Source: an uncultured delta proteobacterium
GTDB taxonomy: Bacteria; Desulfobacterota; Syntrophia; Syntrophales; UBA8958
Direction of reading: 5' to 3'
Length of the DNA: 64,000 nucleotides
Assembly: GCA_903885795.1 (NCBI GenBank)
Contig: CAISJV010000005.1
Coordinates: forward strand, 45,622-109,621
Part shown: positions 56,218 to 64,000 of the stretch, piece after piece
Numbering within the stretch: the first letter of the stretch is position 1
Layout: every line of letters begins with the position of its first letter
Notes under the pieces: generated by a model
What the model was told of the DNA's origin: nothing
Seen by the model: only the letters and a program-made list of their open reading frames with translations
Database searches by the model: none
Program-made: the position numbers and the translations under genes

Positions 56218-59004
56218 ATGCACGATCCATCCAAAATAAATCAAGAACTGATCGAAGAAAATACTTTATTAAGGCAGAGAATCCAGGAACTGGAACGATC
56301 GGAGTCAGAGCGTAAACGGGCGAATGATGCCCTGCGGGAGAGCGAGGAACGGTTCAGGGCATTTATGGACAACATGCCAAGTATGGTTATAATCAAGGAC
56401 AAAGAGTTGAGACCTCTGTTCTTTAATCGAAAATTCAGCGAAATGTTCCCCGCAAAGGAATGGTTGGGCAAGACACCAGAGGAAACCTTCCCCCCGGAAA
56501 TTGCCGAATCCATGCGGGCAAATGATCTCAAGGCTTTGTTGGAAGGTTTCGTAGCATATGAGGAAGAGTGGCTCGACAAGGATGGTAACTTACGGGTTCT
56601 TGAAACCAGGAAATTCCCTATCGACCAAAAGGATAAGGCCCCGCTCCTTGGCGCCATTATTACCGACAATACCGACCGCAGGCAGGCAGAGGAGGACCTG
56701 CGCCTGATGAATTTGTTCCAGGACTCGATTCTGGAGAATATACCGGACATGATCTTCATCAAGGATGCCGGGGAGCTACGGTTTGTCCGGTTCAACCGGG
56801 CAGGAGAGGATCTGCTGGGTTATTCCAGGGACCAATTGCTGGGGAAGAACGATTATGATTTCTTCCCGAAGGAACAGGCAGACTTTTTTACGGAAAATGA
56901 CCGGGAAGTCCTGCACGGTAAGAAGGTTTTGGATATCCCGGAAGAATCCATTCAAACAAGCAATAAGGGAGAGCGCATCCTTCACACCAAGAAGGTGCCG
57001 ATCCTGAACGCGAAGGGAGAACCATCATACCTGCTGGGCATTTCCGAAGATATTACCGACAGAAAACTGTCTGAGGAGAAATTGAAAGCGGCGAAAGAGA
57101 TATATAGAAACATTTTTATGAATTCCCAGACCGGATTATTTAGAACAGATATAGAAACAGGTATGATGCTTGAAGCTAACGATAGTATGGCTAGATTTGC
57201 CGGATATGAAAATCGGGAAGAGCTTTTGTCAAGTAACTTTAATATTGCAGAAAGATACATTGATCCTGAAGCCCGGAGTAAGATGCTCGCCCTTGTAAAG
57301 GAGTATGGTCAATGCAGCAATTATGAAGCTCTTTTCAGACGTAACGATGGTTCATTAATGTGGATTCGCTTATCTGCTAAACTTGTTCCTGACAAAAGAT
57401 GTCTGGAGGGAGTGGCAGAAGATATTACTGATAGAAAGAAGATGGAAGATGCGCTCCGGGAGAGTGAAGGAAAATACCGATTAATGGCAGAAAACATGGC
57501 CGACATCATATCGGTCATGGATATGAATCTGCATTTTACCTATATAAGCCCTTCTATTATGCGTGTTCGTGGATTCACAGCTGAAGAAGTCATGGATCAG
57601 GCTCTTGACCAGATTATGACTCCTGAATCTCTGCAGATCGTTCTTATGGCCTTTGATGAAGAGATGAGATTGGAGCTCAGTGGAACGGCAGATCCCGATA
57701 GAATCCGCGTCATGGAATTGGAAGAATACAAGAAGGATGGGGATCTTGTCTGCCTAGAAAGCAACATGTCCTTTCTGCGCGATAAGGACTGCAGACCTGT
57801 AGCCATACTCGCTGTGAGCCGGGACATCACCAAGCGCAAGAACATGGAGGAACGCCTGCAGCGTGCAGAAAAGATGGAGGCGTTGGGGGTGATGGCCGGT
57901 GGTGTGGCCCATGACATGAACAACGTCCTGGGTATCCTGGTGGGTTATTCTGAATTACTTCTGCGAGAGCTTCCGGAGGGAAGTCGTGCCGGCAGATACG
58001 CCAAAAGTATTCTGCAGGGCGGTGAAAGAGCGGCCGCCATCATCCAGGATCTGCTGACTATGGCCCGCCGGGGTGTTTCCGTCTCCGAGGTGGTGAACCT
58101 TAACCAGATCGTGGCTGATTCTTTCAAGACGCCAGAATTCGAGCTCGTGAAATCTCATCATCCTGACATCCTGTTCCGCAGTCATGTTGAGAAGGATCTG
58201 TTCAACATCAAAGGATCTCCCGTTCATCTCAGTAAAACGATCATGAATCTCATCTCGAATGCCGCGGAGTCGATACGTGGAGCGGGTGAGGTCACGATCA
58301 CAACAGAGAATCGCTATGTGGACTTACCAATCCCGGGCTATGAAAACACGCGGGAGGGGGAGTACGTGGTTTTGACTGTCATGGATACGGGTTCGGGTAT
58401 TTCTCCAACGGATATGGGACGGATCTTTGAGCCGTTCTATACAAAGAAAATTATGGGCCGGAGCGGGACTGGTCTCGGCCTGGCCGTCGTCTGGGGAACC
58501 GTCAAGGACCATAGCGGGTATATCGATGTACGCACGAAAGAAAACAAGGGCAGTACATTTACCCTATATTTTCCGGTGACACGTGATGCTTTATCGATGT
58601 CTGATCAGGCTCTGTCCCAGAATGAATATCGAGGTCGGGGTGAGGCCATTCTTGTCGTGGACGATGTGGAAGATCAACGGTTACTGGCCGCCACGATTCT
58701 GGAAGGTTTGAATTACCGGGTGGCAACGGTGGCAAATGGCGAGGATGCGGTTAAATATTTGCGGACGAACAATGCAGACCTGATTGTCTTGGATATGATC
58801 ATGGAACCTGGTATTGACGGCTTGGAGACGTACCGCCGGATCATGGAAATCCAGCCGCGGCAGAGGGCGATCATCGTCAGCGGCTTCGCTAAAACCGAAC
58901 GGGTTAGCAGGGCCCAAGAGCTTGGAGCGGGTGAATATGTAATGAAACCATATGTTATCGAGAAGATAGGTGCGGCCATTCGTAAGGAACTGGACAGAAT
59001 ATAG
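56218..59004 (+). CDS. Soluble multi-PAS hybrid histidine kinase with C-terminal receiver
   Basis: 928 residues, no membrane segment. Start ATG follows GAGGAG. Order: short coiled coil (5-45), four PAS domains (about 45-155, 160-290, 295-405, 410-545; each ends in a DIT/NTD-type motif such as EDITDRK), HisKA with the phospho-His in GGVAHDMNNVLGIL, HATPase with MDTGSGI and GTGLGLAVVWG, and a receiver (about 805-925) with phospho-Asp in LIVLDMIMEPGIDG. N-terminus is nearly that of the kinase at 26558, so it is a paralogue with two extra PAS units. Signal unknown. Confidence 0.9.
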   Translation: MHDPSKINQELIEENTLLRQRIQELERSESERKRANDALRESEERFRAFMDNMPSMVIIKDKELRPLFFNRKFSEMFPAKEWLGKTPEETFPPEIAESMRANDLKALLEGFVAYEEEWLDKDGNLRVLETRKFPIDQKDKAPLLGAIITDNTDRRQAEEDLRLMNLFQDSILENIPDMIFIKDAGELRFVRFNRAGEDLLGYSRDQLLGKNDYDFFPKEQADFFTENDREVLHGKKVLDIPEESIQTSNKGERILHTKKVPILNAKGEPSYLLGISEDITDRKLSEEKLKAAKEIYRNIFMNSQTGLFRTDIETGMMLEANDSMARFAGYENREELLSSNFNIAERYIDPEARSKMLALVKEYGQCSNYEALFRRNDGSLMWIRLSAKLVPDKRCLEGVAEDITDRKKMEDALRESEGKYRLMAENMADIISVMDMNLHFTYISPSIMRVRGFTAEEVMDQALDQIMTPESLQIVLMAFDEEMRLELSGTADPDRIRVMELEEYKKDGDLVCLESNMSFLRDKDCRPVAILAVSRDITKRKNMEERLQRAEKMEALGVMAGGVAHDMNNVLGILVGYSELLLRELPEGSRAGRYAKSILQGGERAAAIIQDLLTMARRGVSVSEVVNLNQIVADSFKTPEFELVKSHHPDILFRSHVEKDLFNIKGSPVHLSKTIMNLISNAAESIRGAGEVTITTENRYVDLPIPGYENTREGEYVVLTVMDTGSGISPTDMGRIFEPFYTKKIMGRSGTGLGLAVVWGTVKDHSGYIDVRTKENKGSTFTLYFPVTRDALSMSDQALSQNEYRGRGEAILVVDDVEDQRLLAATILEGLNYRVATVANGEDAVKYLRTNNADLIVLDMIMEPGIDGLETYRRIMEIQPRQRAIIVSGFAKTERVSRAQELGAGEYVMKPYVIEKIGAAIRKELDRI

Positions 59005-59106
59005 ACACCTGTATTTTCACCTGTACAAACGACATTCGGGGAATTCATAAATTTTAATTTGGGAATGCTTCTTGATTAAGTACCTTTAACATTGTAAGGT
59101 TCAAGC

Positions 59107-59352
59107 ATGGATACGAAAAAGATTGCCGTTTCTTGGTTATGGTGGTTGAAGCTCCTTGTGGTTGGAGGAGGTTCTCTTCTCGTGCTGCTGCTGGGCATAA
59201 ACACCCTCCTCAGCTCCTACCTTCTCAAAAATCCTTTAGATTTCATTATGCTTTTCTTTTCTGCTTCCTTCATGATCCTGCTGGGTCTAACCGGACTGAT
59301 ATATCCCGTGTGTCGAATACATGCGCTCCTCAAAAATGACGGTAACGCTTAA
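59107..59352 (+). CDS. Small two-segment membrane protein
   Basis: 81 residues with two hydrophobic segments (about 10-35 and 42-70) joined by a short polar turn, and a basic Cys-His-Lys tail. AAGGTT precedes the ATG. It overlaps the M16 peptidase start by 32 bases in another frame. It resembles no family I know; size and overlap support a real gene. Confidence 0.55.
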   Translation: MDTKKIAVSWLWWLKLLVVGGGSLLVLLLGINTLLSSYLLKNPLDFIMLFFSASFMILLGLTGLIYPVCRIHALLKNDGNA

Positions 59353-60862
59353 AAATAGACAAGAAAAAAAAATAGTTTTCTCTCCTATCCTCCTTCTTCT
59401 TCTCCTGGTCTTCTTTAGAACGCCCTCCTCGTTCGCCCAGGAGGGAACAGAACTTGAAAAGCGTGTTCAGACCTTCACCATGAAAAACGGTATCCGTGTA
59501 CTCATCCTGGAAAGGCATATCAGCCCGACAGTTTCCTTCTATATCCGCGTTAAAGCCGGGGCGGTGGATGAAATTGAAGGCAAGACCGGCCTTGCCCACC
59601 TCCTGGAGCACATGATGTTCAAGGGGACAAATACCATCGGCACAAAAAATATTCGCAAGGAGCGGGAGATTCTTTCCGAAATCAGTAAATCCGGCGATGA
59701 TCTCGACCAGGAACGGGCAAAGGGAGATAAGGGGGACAGTAAACTGGTCGTAAAACTGGGAGAACGGCTGGCAATATTGCAGAAAAACCAGCGCAAGTAT
59801 TATCGATCCAATGAAATAGACCGGATCTATAACGAACATGGGGCTGTGCATATCAACGCTTCAACGGGACAGGACATGATCACCTATCACGTCAGCCTGC
59901 CCGCAAACAAGGCGGAGCTATGGGCGAGGATCGAATCGGATCGCATGGCCAATCCTGTCTTTCGTGAATTTTATCAGGAACGCGACGTCGTCATGGAAGA
60001 GAGACGACAACGGACCGATTCGGATCCGGACGGACAATTGTATGAAAAGTTTGCCGCCGCAGCCTTTATAGTCCATCCCTATCGGCGCCCTGTTATCGGG
60101 TGGGCGAATGATATTTCCTTCCTATCCGTGAAAGATATGGAAAAGTTTTTTTTATGGACCCATGCTCCCCACAATATGGTTATTACTGTTGTTGGCGATG
60201 TCGAAACGGAAAGGATCCGCCACCTGATCGAGACCTATTTTGGCCGTATTCCCATGCGCCTCTCCCCTGCTCGCCATCAAACCCAGGAACCGCCGCAAAC
60301 GGGAGAAAAACGGATTACAGTCCGTTTCGACGCCAATGAGCAACTTGCGATCGGCTACCACAAACCTGCCCTTCCCTCCCCGGATGACTACCGATTCGAT
60401 CTGATCGAGGCGATTCTTTCCCGGGGCCGGACTTCGCGCTTCTATAAAATCCTGGTCGAAACCCAGGGGATTGCGGAAAGCGTCAGCGCCGTCAATGGTT
60501 TGCCGGGATCAAGATATCCGAACCTGTTTGCCATTTTTGCCACTGTTCGCAGTCCCCATAAAATAGATAAACTTGCCGTGGCCATCGAAAGCATGATCGA
60601 AGATCTAAAAAAATCGCCTGTAACGGATTGGGAAATCCGCAAGGTAAAGAACCAACTGCAGGCCGATTTTATCAATCGTCAAAATTCCAACGAAGGTCTT
60701 GCCAGTATTCTATCATATTACGAGACTATCCTGGGCGATTGGCGCTATATTGTGAACTATGATAAAATAATCGAAAAAATAACACCGGAGGAGCTCAGAG
60801 ATACGGCAAACCGCTATCTGACTCAGGATAACCGCACCATCGCGATCATAAAAAAGGACTGA
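59321..60862 (+). CDS. M16 zinc peptidase, catalytic subunit
   Basis: 513 residues. A signal segment (about 19-39, ending SSFA) sends it to the periplasm. Inverted zinc motif HLLEH (93-97), with the third ligand Glu in the VVMEERRQR stretch about 80 residues further. The M16 core is slightly interrupted by a charged stretch (about 110-165, DLDQERAKGDKGDSK). Start at 59321 lies inside the small membrane gene; an ATG at 59336 is the alternative. Forms an operon with the inactive-type M16 gene, overlapping it by one base. Confidence 0.9.
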   Translation: MRSSKMTVTLKNRQEKKIVFSPILLLLLLVFFRTPSSFAQEGTELEKRVQTFTMKNGIRVLILERHISPTVSFYIRVKAGAVDEIEGKTGLAHLLEHMMFKGTNTIGTKNIRKEREILSEISKSGDDLDQERAKGDKGDSKLVVKLGERLAILQKNQRKYYRSNEIDRIYNEHGAVHINASTGQDMITYHVSLPANKAELWARIESDRMANPVFREFYQERDVVMEERRQRTDSDPDGQLYEKFAAAAFIVHPYRRPVIGWANDISFLSVKDMEKFFLWTHAPHNMVITVVGDVETERIRHLIETYFGRIPMRLSPARHQTQEPPQTGEKRITVRFDANEQLAIGYHKPALPSPDDYRFDLIEAILSRGRTSRFYKILVETQGIAESVSAVNGLPGSRYPNLFAIFATVRSPHKIDKLAVAIESMIEDLKKSPVTDWEIRKVKNQLQADFINRQNSNEGLASILSYYETILGDWRYIVNYDKIIEKITPEELRDTANRYLTQDNRTIAIIKKD

Positions 60863-62307
60863 TGAGCAAGTATTCATTGACGCGTATTATAATTGTTTTC
60901 GTTATCACATTTATTTTTAGCTATTTTTTGGGCCAGTCTGGCACATTAAACGCCGCGCCTTTCACTCTTCCAGAACCCGCCAAACTCACTTATGGCCCCC
61001 TCAAATTCGCCCCCCCCCAGCCATTTCGTTTCACCCTGCCTAATGGTCTTACCGTCTATATCCTTGAGAATCATGAGTTGCCGGTCGTCAAGATAACGCT
61101 CATCGTCAAATCCGGGAGCATGTACGATCCCCCCGGAAAGGAAGGCGTTTCGGAACTGACGGCATCTCTCATGCGTACCGGTGGAACCTTGAAAATGACC
61201 CCCCAGGTCCTCGATGAGACCCTTGATTACTATGCAGCGAATATCGAGCCGGTTGCGGCGCTTGAGCAGACACAGTGGTCTGTCTTTGCTTTAAAAAAGG
61301 ATTTTGAAAATGTATTGGGCATCTTTTCACAGCTTTTTCAGGAACCACTTTTTGATGATAGTCGCCTGAAGCTCGGCAAAGACCTCAAAAGCGAGGAGAT
61401 CCGCCGTCTTCCCGATGATCCGCAAAATTGGGCCTTCAAGGAGTTCAACCGTTTACTTTATCATGGAAATCCGCGGGGAAGGCTCCCTACCCTCACGACA
61501 ATCAAGAATATACAAAAGAGCGATCTGGTTGAGTGTCACCGACGTCACTACTCCCCGGGAAATATGATCATGGCCTTATCGGGTGATATTCGCCGGGAGG
61601 CGGCGGAAAAACTTATCCGTAACACCTTTGGAAGCTGGGATACCAAGGGACAGATAGTACCAGTAACAGCGCCATTCAAGTCATTTCTCCCGGGCAGCTA
61701 CTACCTTGTCAAGGAAACACCGCAAACGGTCATCGTTACTGGCCGTCCCGCACCCCCAAAAGGATCTGACCCCTATTACGCCTTCAATGTCATAGATTTC
61801 GCCCTGGGAAGCGGGGGCTTCCGTTCCCGTATCTTTCAAGAAGTGCGCACCAACAGGGGCCTTGCTTACTCTACCGGGAGTTTTTATCGGGTCAGGAGCG
61901 ATTACGGAGTTTTCGGGGCTTATGCCATGACCAAATCCACATCGGCCCCAACAGCCCTTCAAGTTATTAAAGATATTATCGGGAACGTCAAACAAGACGG
62001 CTTGATCCCGGAAGAGATTGACGGGGCAAAAAAGGCGATCCTGAACAGTTTCATCTTTCAGTTCAACTCTCCCCACCAGATCGTCACTCAGCAGGCCTTG
62101 CTTGCCTTTGACAACCTGCCTGACGATTTCCTCCGGCAATACCGTCAGCGGATAAGCTCGCTGACATCAGCTGAGATATTGAGGACCGCCGGTAATATCC
62201 TCGCTCCTGAAGATTCAATAACCCTGATTCTCGGAAGCGAGGCAGGTTATCGGCAAATAAAAGATAAATATCCTGATTTCAAAATATTATTGGTGAATTA
62301 TGATTGA
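60862..62307 (+). CDS. M16 peptidase family, non-catalytic partner subunit
   Basis: 481 residues with a signal-anchor start (about 8-30). M16 fold throughout, but the HxxEH zinc motif is replaced (GVSELTASLMRTGG), so it cannot bind zinc. The C-terminal Arg-Tyr pair used by partners is present (RGLAYSTGSFYRV). Such pairs form heterodimers in which this subunit helps substrate binding. The next gene begins eight bases before its stop. Confidence 0.9.
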   Translation: MSKYSLTRIIIVFVITFIFSYFLGQSGTLNAAPFTLPEPAKLTYGPLKFAPPQPFRFTLPNGLTVYILENHELPVVKITLIVKSGSMYDPPGKEGVSELTASLMRTGGTLKMTPQVLDETLDYYAANIEPVAALEQTQWSVFALKKDFENVLGIFSQLFQEPLFDDSRLKLGKDLKSEEIRRLPDDPQNWAFKEFNRLLYHGNPRGRLPTLTTIKNIQKSDLVECHRRHYSPGNMIMALSGDIRREAAEKLIRNTFGSWDTKGQIVPVTAPFKSFLPGSYYLVKETPQTVIVTGRPAPPKGSDPYYAFNVIDFALGSGGFRSRIFQEVRTNRGLAYSTGSFYRVRSDYGVFGAYAMTKSTSAPTALQVIKDIIGNVKQDGLIPEEIDGAKKAILNSFIFQFNSPHQIVTQQALLAFDNLPDDFLRQYRQRISSLTSAEILRTAGNILAPEDSITLILGSEAGYRQIKDKYPDFKILLVNYD

Positions 62308-63550
62308 CGAGCAGCTTTTTGATCGCTTATCCCGGCGCATTGAAGCCTATGAAAAGGACATGGTCAACCTGCAGATTGAGCTGACGGCCATTCCGGCCAT
62401 CGCTCCGGAAAGCGGCGGGGACGGGGAAATGAAGAAAGCCATATTCCTTTGGGATGTACTGGCGCGCCTTGACATGACGGACCTGGAACTCATTGACGCC
62501 CCTGACGAGCGTGTATCTTCAGGGCGCCGCCCCAATATAATTGTTCGTTACCCCGGGGCTGCCGATTATTCCAAAGAGCAAACGTGGATCATCAGCCATA
62601 TGGATATTGTTCCCCCGGGGGAGTTGGGGCTCTGGAATCATGACCCTTATCACGCCTTCGTTGAGGATGGCTACATTGTCGGCCGGGGCGTTGTGGATAA
62701 TCAGCAGGACTTGGTCGCCTCCCTTTACGCCTTAAAGGCATGCCTTGATGAAGGTATTCAGCCGGTAAGGGCTCCCGGACTGGTCTTTGTATCCGATGAA
62801 GAAACGGCAAGCCGCTGGGGACTGGCCTACCTTCTCCAGCACGAACAGAATCCCTTTCGGAAAACAGACCTTATCTGCGTCCCCGATTCGGGAAATGAAG
62901 ACGGAACATTGCTTGAAATCGCCGAAAAAAGCATTCTCTGGGTCCGCTTTCGGACTCTGGGAAAACAATGCCACGGCAGCAAGCCGTACCTTGGAATAAA
63001 CGCCTTTCTGGCCGCTTCGCACCTGGCAGTGCGTCTGTACGCAGACCTGCATAAACGTTTTCCTAAGAGCGATATCCTCTTTGATCCTCCCCTGAGCACC
63101 TTCGAACCGACACGAAAAGACGCCAATGTCCCGAATGTGAATACCATCCCCGGAGAGGATCACTTTTATATGGATTGCCGGGTATTACCCCTCTATGATC
63201 TGTCTCTGGTCAAGCAAGTTATGGGGGAAGCGGCGGGGTTGATCGAGAAGGAATTCGGGGTGACCATCGAGATCACTCCGGTGCAGGAGGTTCAGGCCCC
63301 GGAGGCGACAGATCCGCAAAGTCCTATTGTTACTGCCTTAAAGCAAGCGATTGCTAGGGTATATTGTGTACAGGCCATCCCCCAGGGCATCGGGGCTGGG
63401 ACTGTTGCCGCCTATCTGCGTCGGGAAGGATATCCCGTGGCCGTCTGGTGCCGGACGACTCCGACCGCCCATCAGCCGAATGAAAAATGCCTGATTGCCA
63501 ACATGATCGGCAACGCGAAAGTGTTTGCCCATCTTTTCCTGCAAAAGTGA
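62300..63550 (+). CDS. M20-family metallopeptidase
   Basis: 416 residues, cytosolic. Zinc ligands: ISHMDIVPPGE (His and Asp), GVVDNQQD (bridging Asp), VSDEETAS (catalytic Glu and ligand Glu). The lid/dimerisation domain lies at about 190-310. Substrates in this family are dipeptides or N-acylated amino acids (DapE/ArgE group); none can be named here. Overlaps the second M16 gene by eight bases, suggesting that peptides cut by the M16 pair are further degraded by this enzyme. Confidence 0.88.
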   Translation: MIDEQLFDRLSRRIEAYEKDMVNLQIELTAIPAIAPESGGDGEMKKAIFLWDVLARLDMTDLELIDAPDERVSSGRRPNIIVRYPGAADYSKEQTWIISHMDIVPPGELGLWNHDPYHAFVEDGYIVGRGVVDNQQDLVASLYALKACLDEGIQPVRAPGLVFVSDEETASRWGLAYLLQHEQNPFRKTDLICVPDSGNEDGTLLEIAEKSILWVRFRTLGKQCHGSKPYLGINAFLAASHLAVRLYADLHKRFPKSDILFDPPLSTFEPTRKDANVPNVNTIPGEDHFYMDCRVLPLYDLSLVKQVMGEAAGLIEKEFGVTIEITPVQEVQAPEATDPQSPIVTALKQAIARVYCVQAIPQGIGAGTVAAYLRREGYPVAVWCRTTPTAHQPNEKCLIANMIGNAKVFAHLFLQK

Positions 63551-63628
63551 GGGGGAGTGAGAATTAGACACTATTTGCCAACTCTTGCAGATCTTCTCCT
63601 GTTTCCCAGCCATACTACTTAAGAAAGT

Positions 63629-64000
63629 TCAATCTTCCGCTTTGTCGCCCTTCTCGCTGAAAATATTCAGACAGGCATCCACGACATCGGGATCATACTG
63701 GGATCCTCGGTGTGCGCATATTTCGTCGAGGGCCAGCTTTAAAGGAAGGGCATTCCGGAAGACGCGATGAGAAGTCAAATCTTCAAGGACATGGGCAACG
63801 GCAAGGACCCTGGCTTCGATGAGAATATTCTCTCCCTTGATCCCTCGGGGGAATCCGGAACCGTCCCAACACTCTCGATGTTGCAGGGCAATATTAGCGA
63901 CGGGCCATGGGAAATCGACTTCTTTTAAAATATCGTAGCTAGACTGGGGGTATGTGCGATACATAGTCAAATTGATGCCGGTCAACTGTCCAGATTCCTT
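63629..64000 (-). CDS. HD-GYP domain protein, C-terminal fragment
   Basis: The frame is open to the right edge, so only the last 123 residues or so are present. QHRECWDGSGFPRGIKG is the GYP motif with one change, and ILIEARVLAVAHVLEDLTS follows. In the usual VADVFDALTS motif the Asp is a metal ligand in some HD-GYP enzymes; here it is His. The HD part lies outside the window. It would degrade cyclic di-GMP if intact. Convergent with the M20 gene. Confidence 0.85.
   Translation of the reverse strand, partial: KESGQLTGINLTMYRTYPQSSYDILKEVDFPWPVANIALQHRECWDGSGFPRGIKGENILIEARVLAVAHVLEDLTSHRVFRNALPLKLALDEICAHRGSQYDPDVVDACLNIFSEKGDKAED

Overview
The window reads as chromosomal DNA of an anaerobic, syntrophic-type member of the Desulfobacterota (former Deltaproteobacteria, Syntrophaceae-like). 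This is inferred from gene content, not from a marker RNA. The signs are a HgdB/BcrB-type 2-hydroxyacyl-CoA dehydratase fragment and its ATP-driven activase, the oxygen-sensitive IorAB ferredoxin oxidoreductase, two routes between acetyl-CoA and acetyl-phosphate, a uptake-plus-CoA-ligase operon for an organic acid, a PilS/PilR-like pair and many sensor proteins. No rRNA, tRNA, CRISPR array, phage or intact insertion sequence was seen.

Layout. 1-368: tail of a dehydratase subunit. 563-6332 (minus): htpG, ettA, pta. 6690-8513: typA. 9007-13120 (minus): a tyrosine phenol-lyase-like enzyme and a three-part fusion of a cyclic-nucleotide-binding-like domain, acetate kinase and PduL phosphotransacylase. 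13341-17175: dehydratase activase followed by an overlapping membrane kinase and sigma-54 regulator. 17192-24467: promoter, a leader with mutually exclusive hairpins and a terminator, then a branched-chain-type ABC importer operon with an acyl-CoA ligase in its middle. 24599-26353 (minus): recJ. 26558-31828: soluble hybrid kinase, TPP enzyme and three small or unrecognised genes. 31829-35166 (minus): rpmB, a phosphofructokinase, purN, purM. 35352-41157: hom, apgM, a membrane TPR protein, iorA, iorB. 41188-43299 (minus): GGDEF, HDOD and a small protein. 43553: DnaJ-like co-chaperone. 44550-51350 (minus): dtd, a DUF1285-like gene, guaB, dnaE and a UPF0280 gene. 51453-63550: radical SAM protein, recQ, an unusual membrane-anchored protease, a second soluble hybrid kinase, an M16 peptidase pair and an M20 peptidase. 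63629-64000 (minus): tail of an HD-GYP protein.

How the genes may work together. The importer and ligase would bring in and activate a carboxylic acid; the activase and dehydratase serve radical dehydration or ring reduction; tyrosine phenol-lyase and IorAB feed on aromatic amino acids; Pta, or the AckA-PduL fusion, would turn acetyl-CoA into acetyl-phosphate and then acetate and ATP. This is inference from family functions.

The strongest unusual items are the cNMP-AckA-PduL fusion (10790-13120), whose sensory domain has lost the usual phosphate-binding arginine; the riboswitch- or attenuator-like leader at 17323-17440; a group of 124-179 bp palindromic elements placed at gene ends (19523, 24467, 38597, 50719); and a trypsin-like protease whose catalytic domain is interrupted by a long coiled coil (54893-56056).
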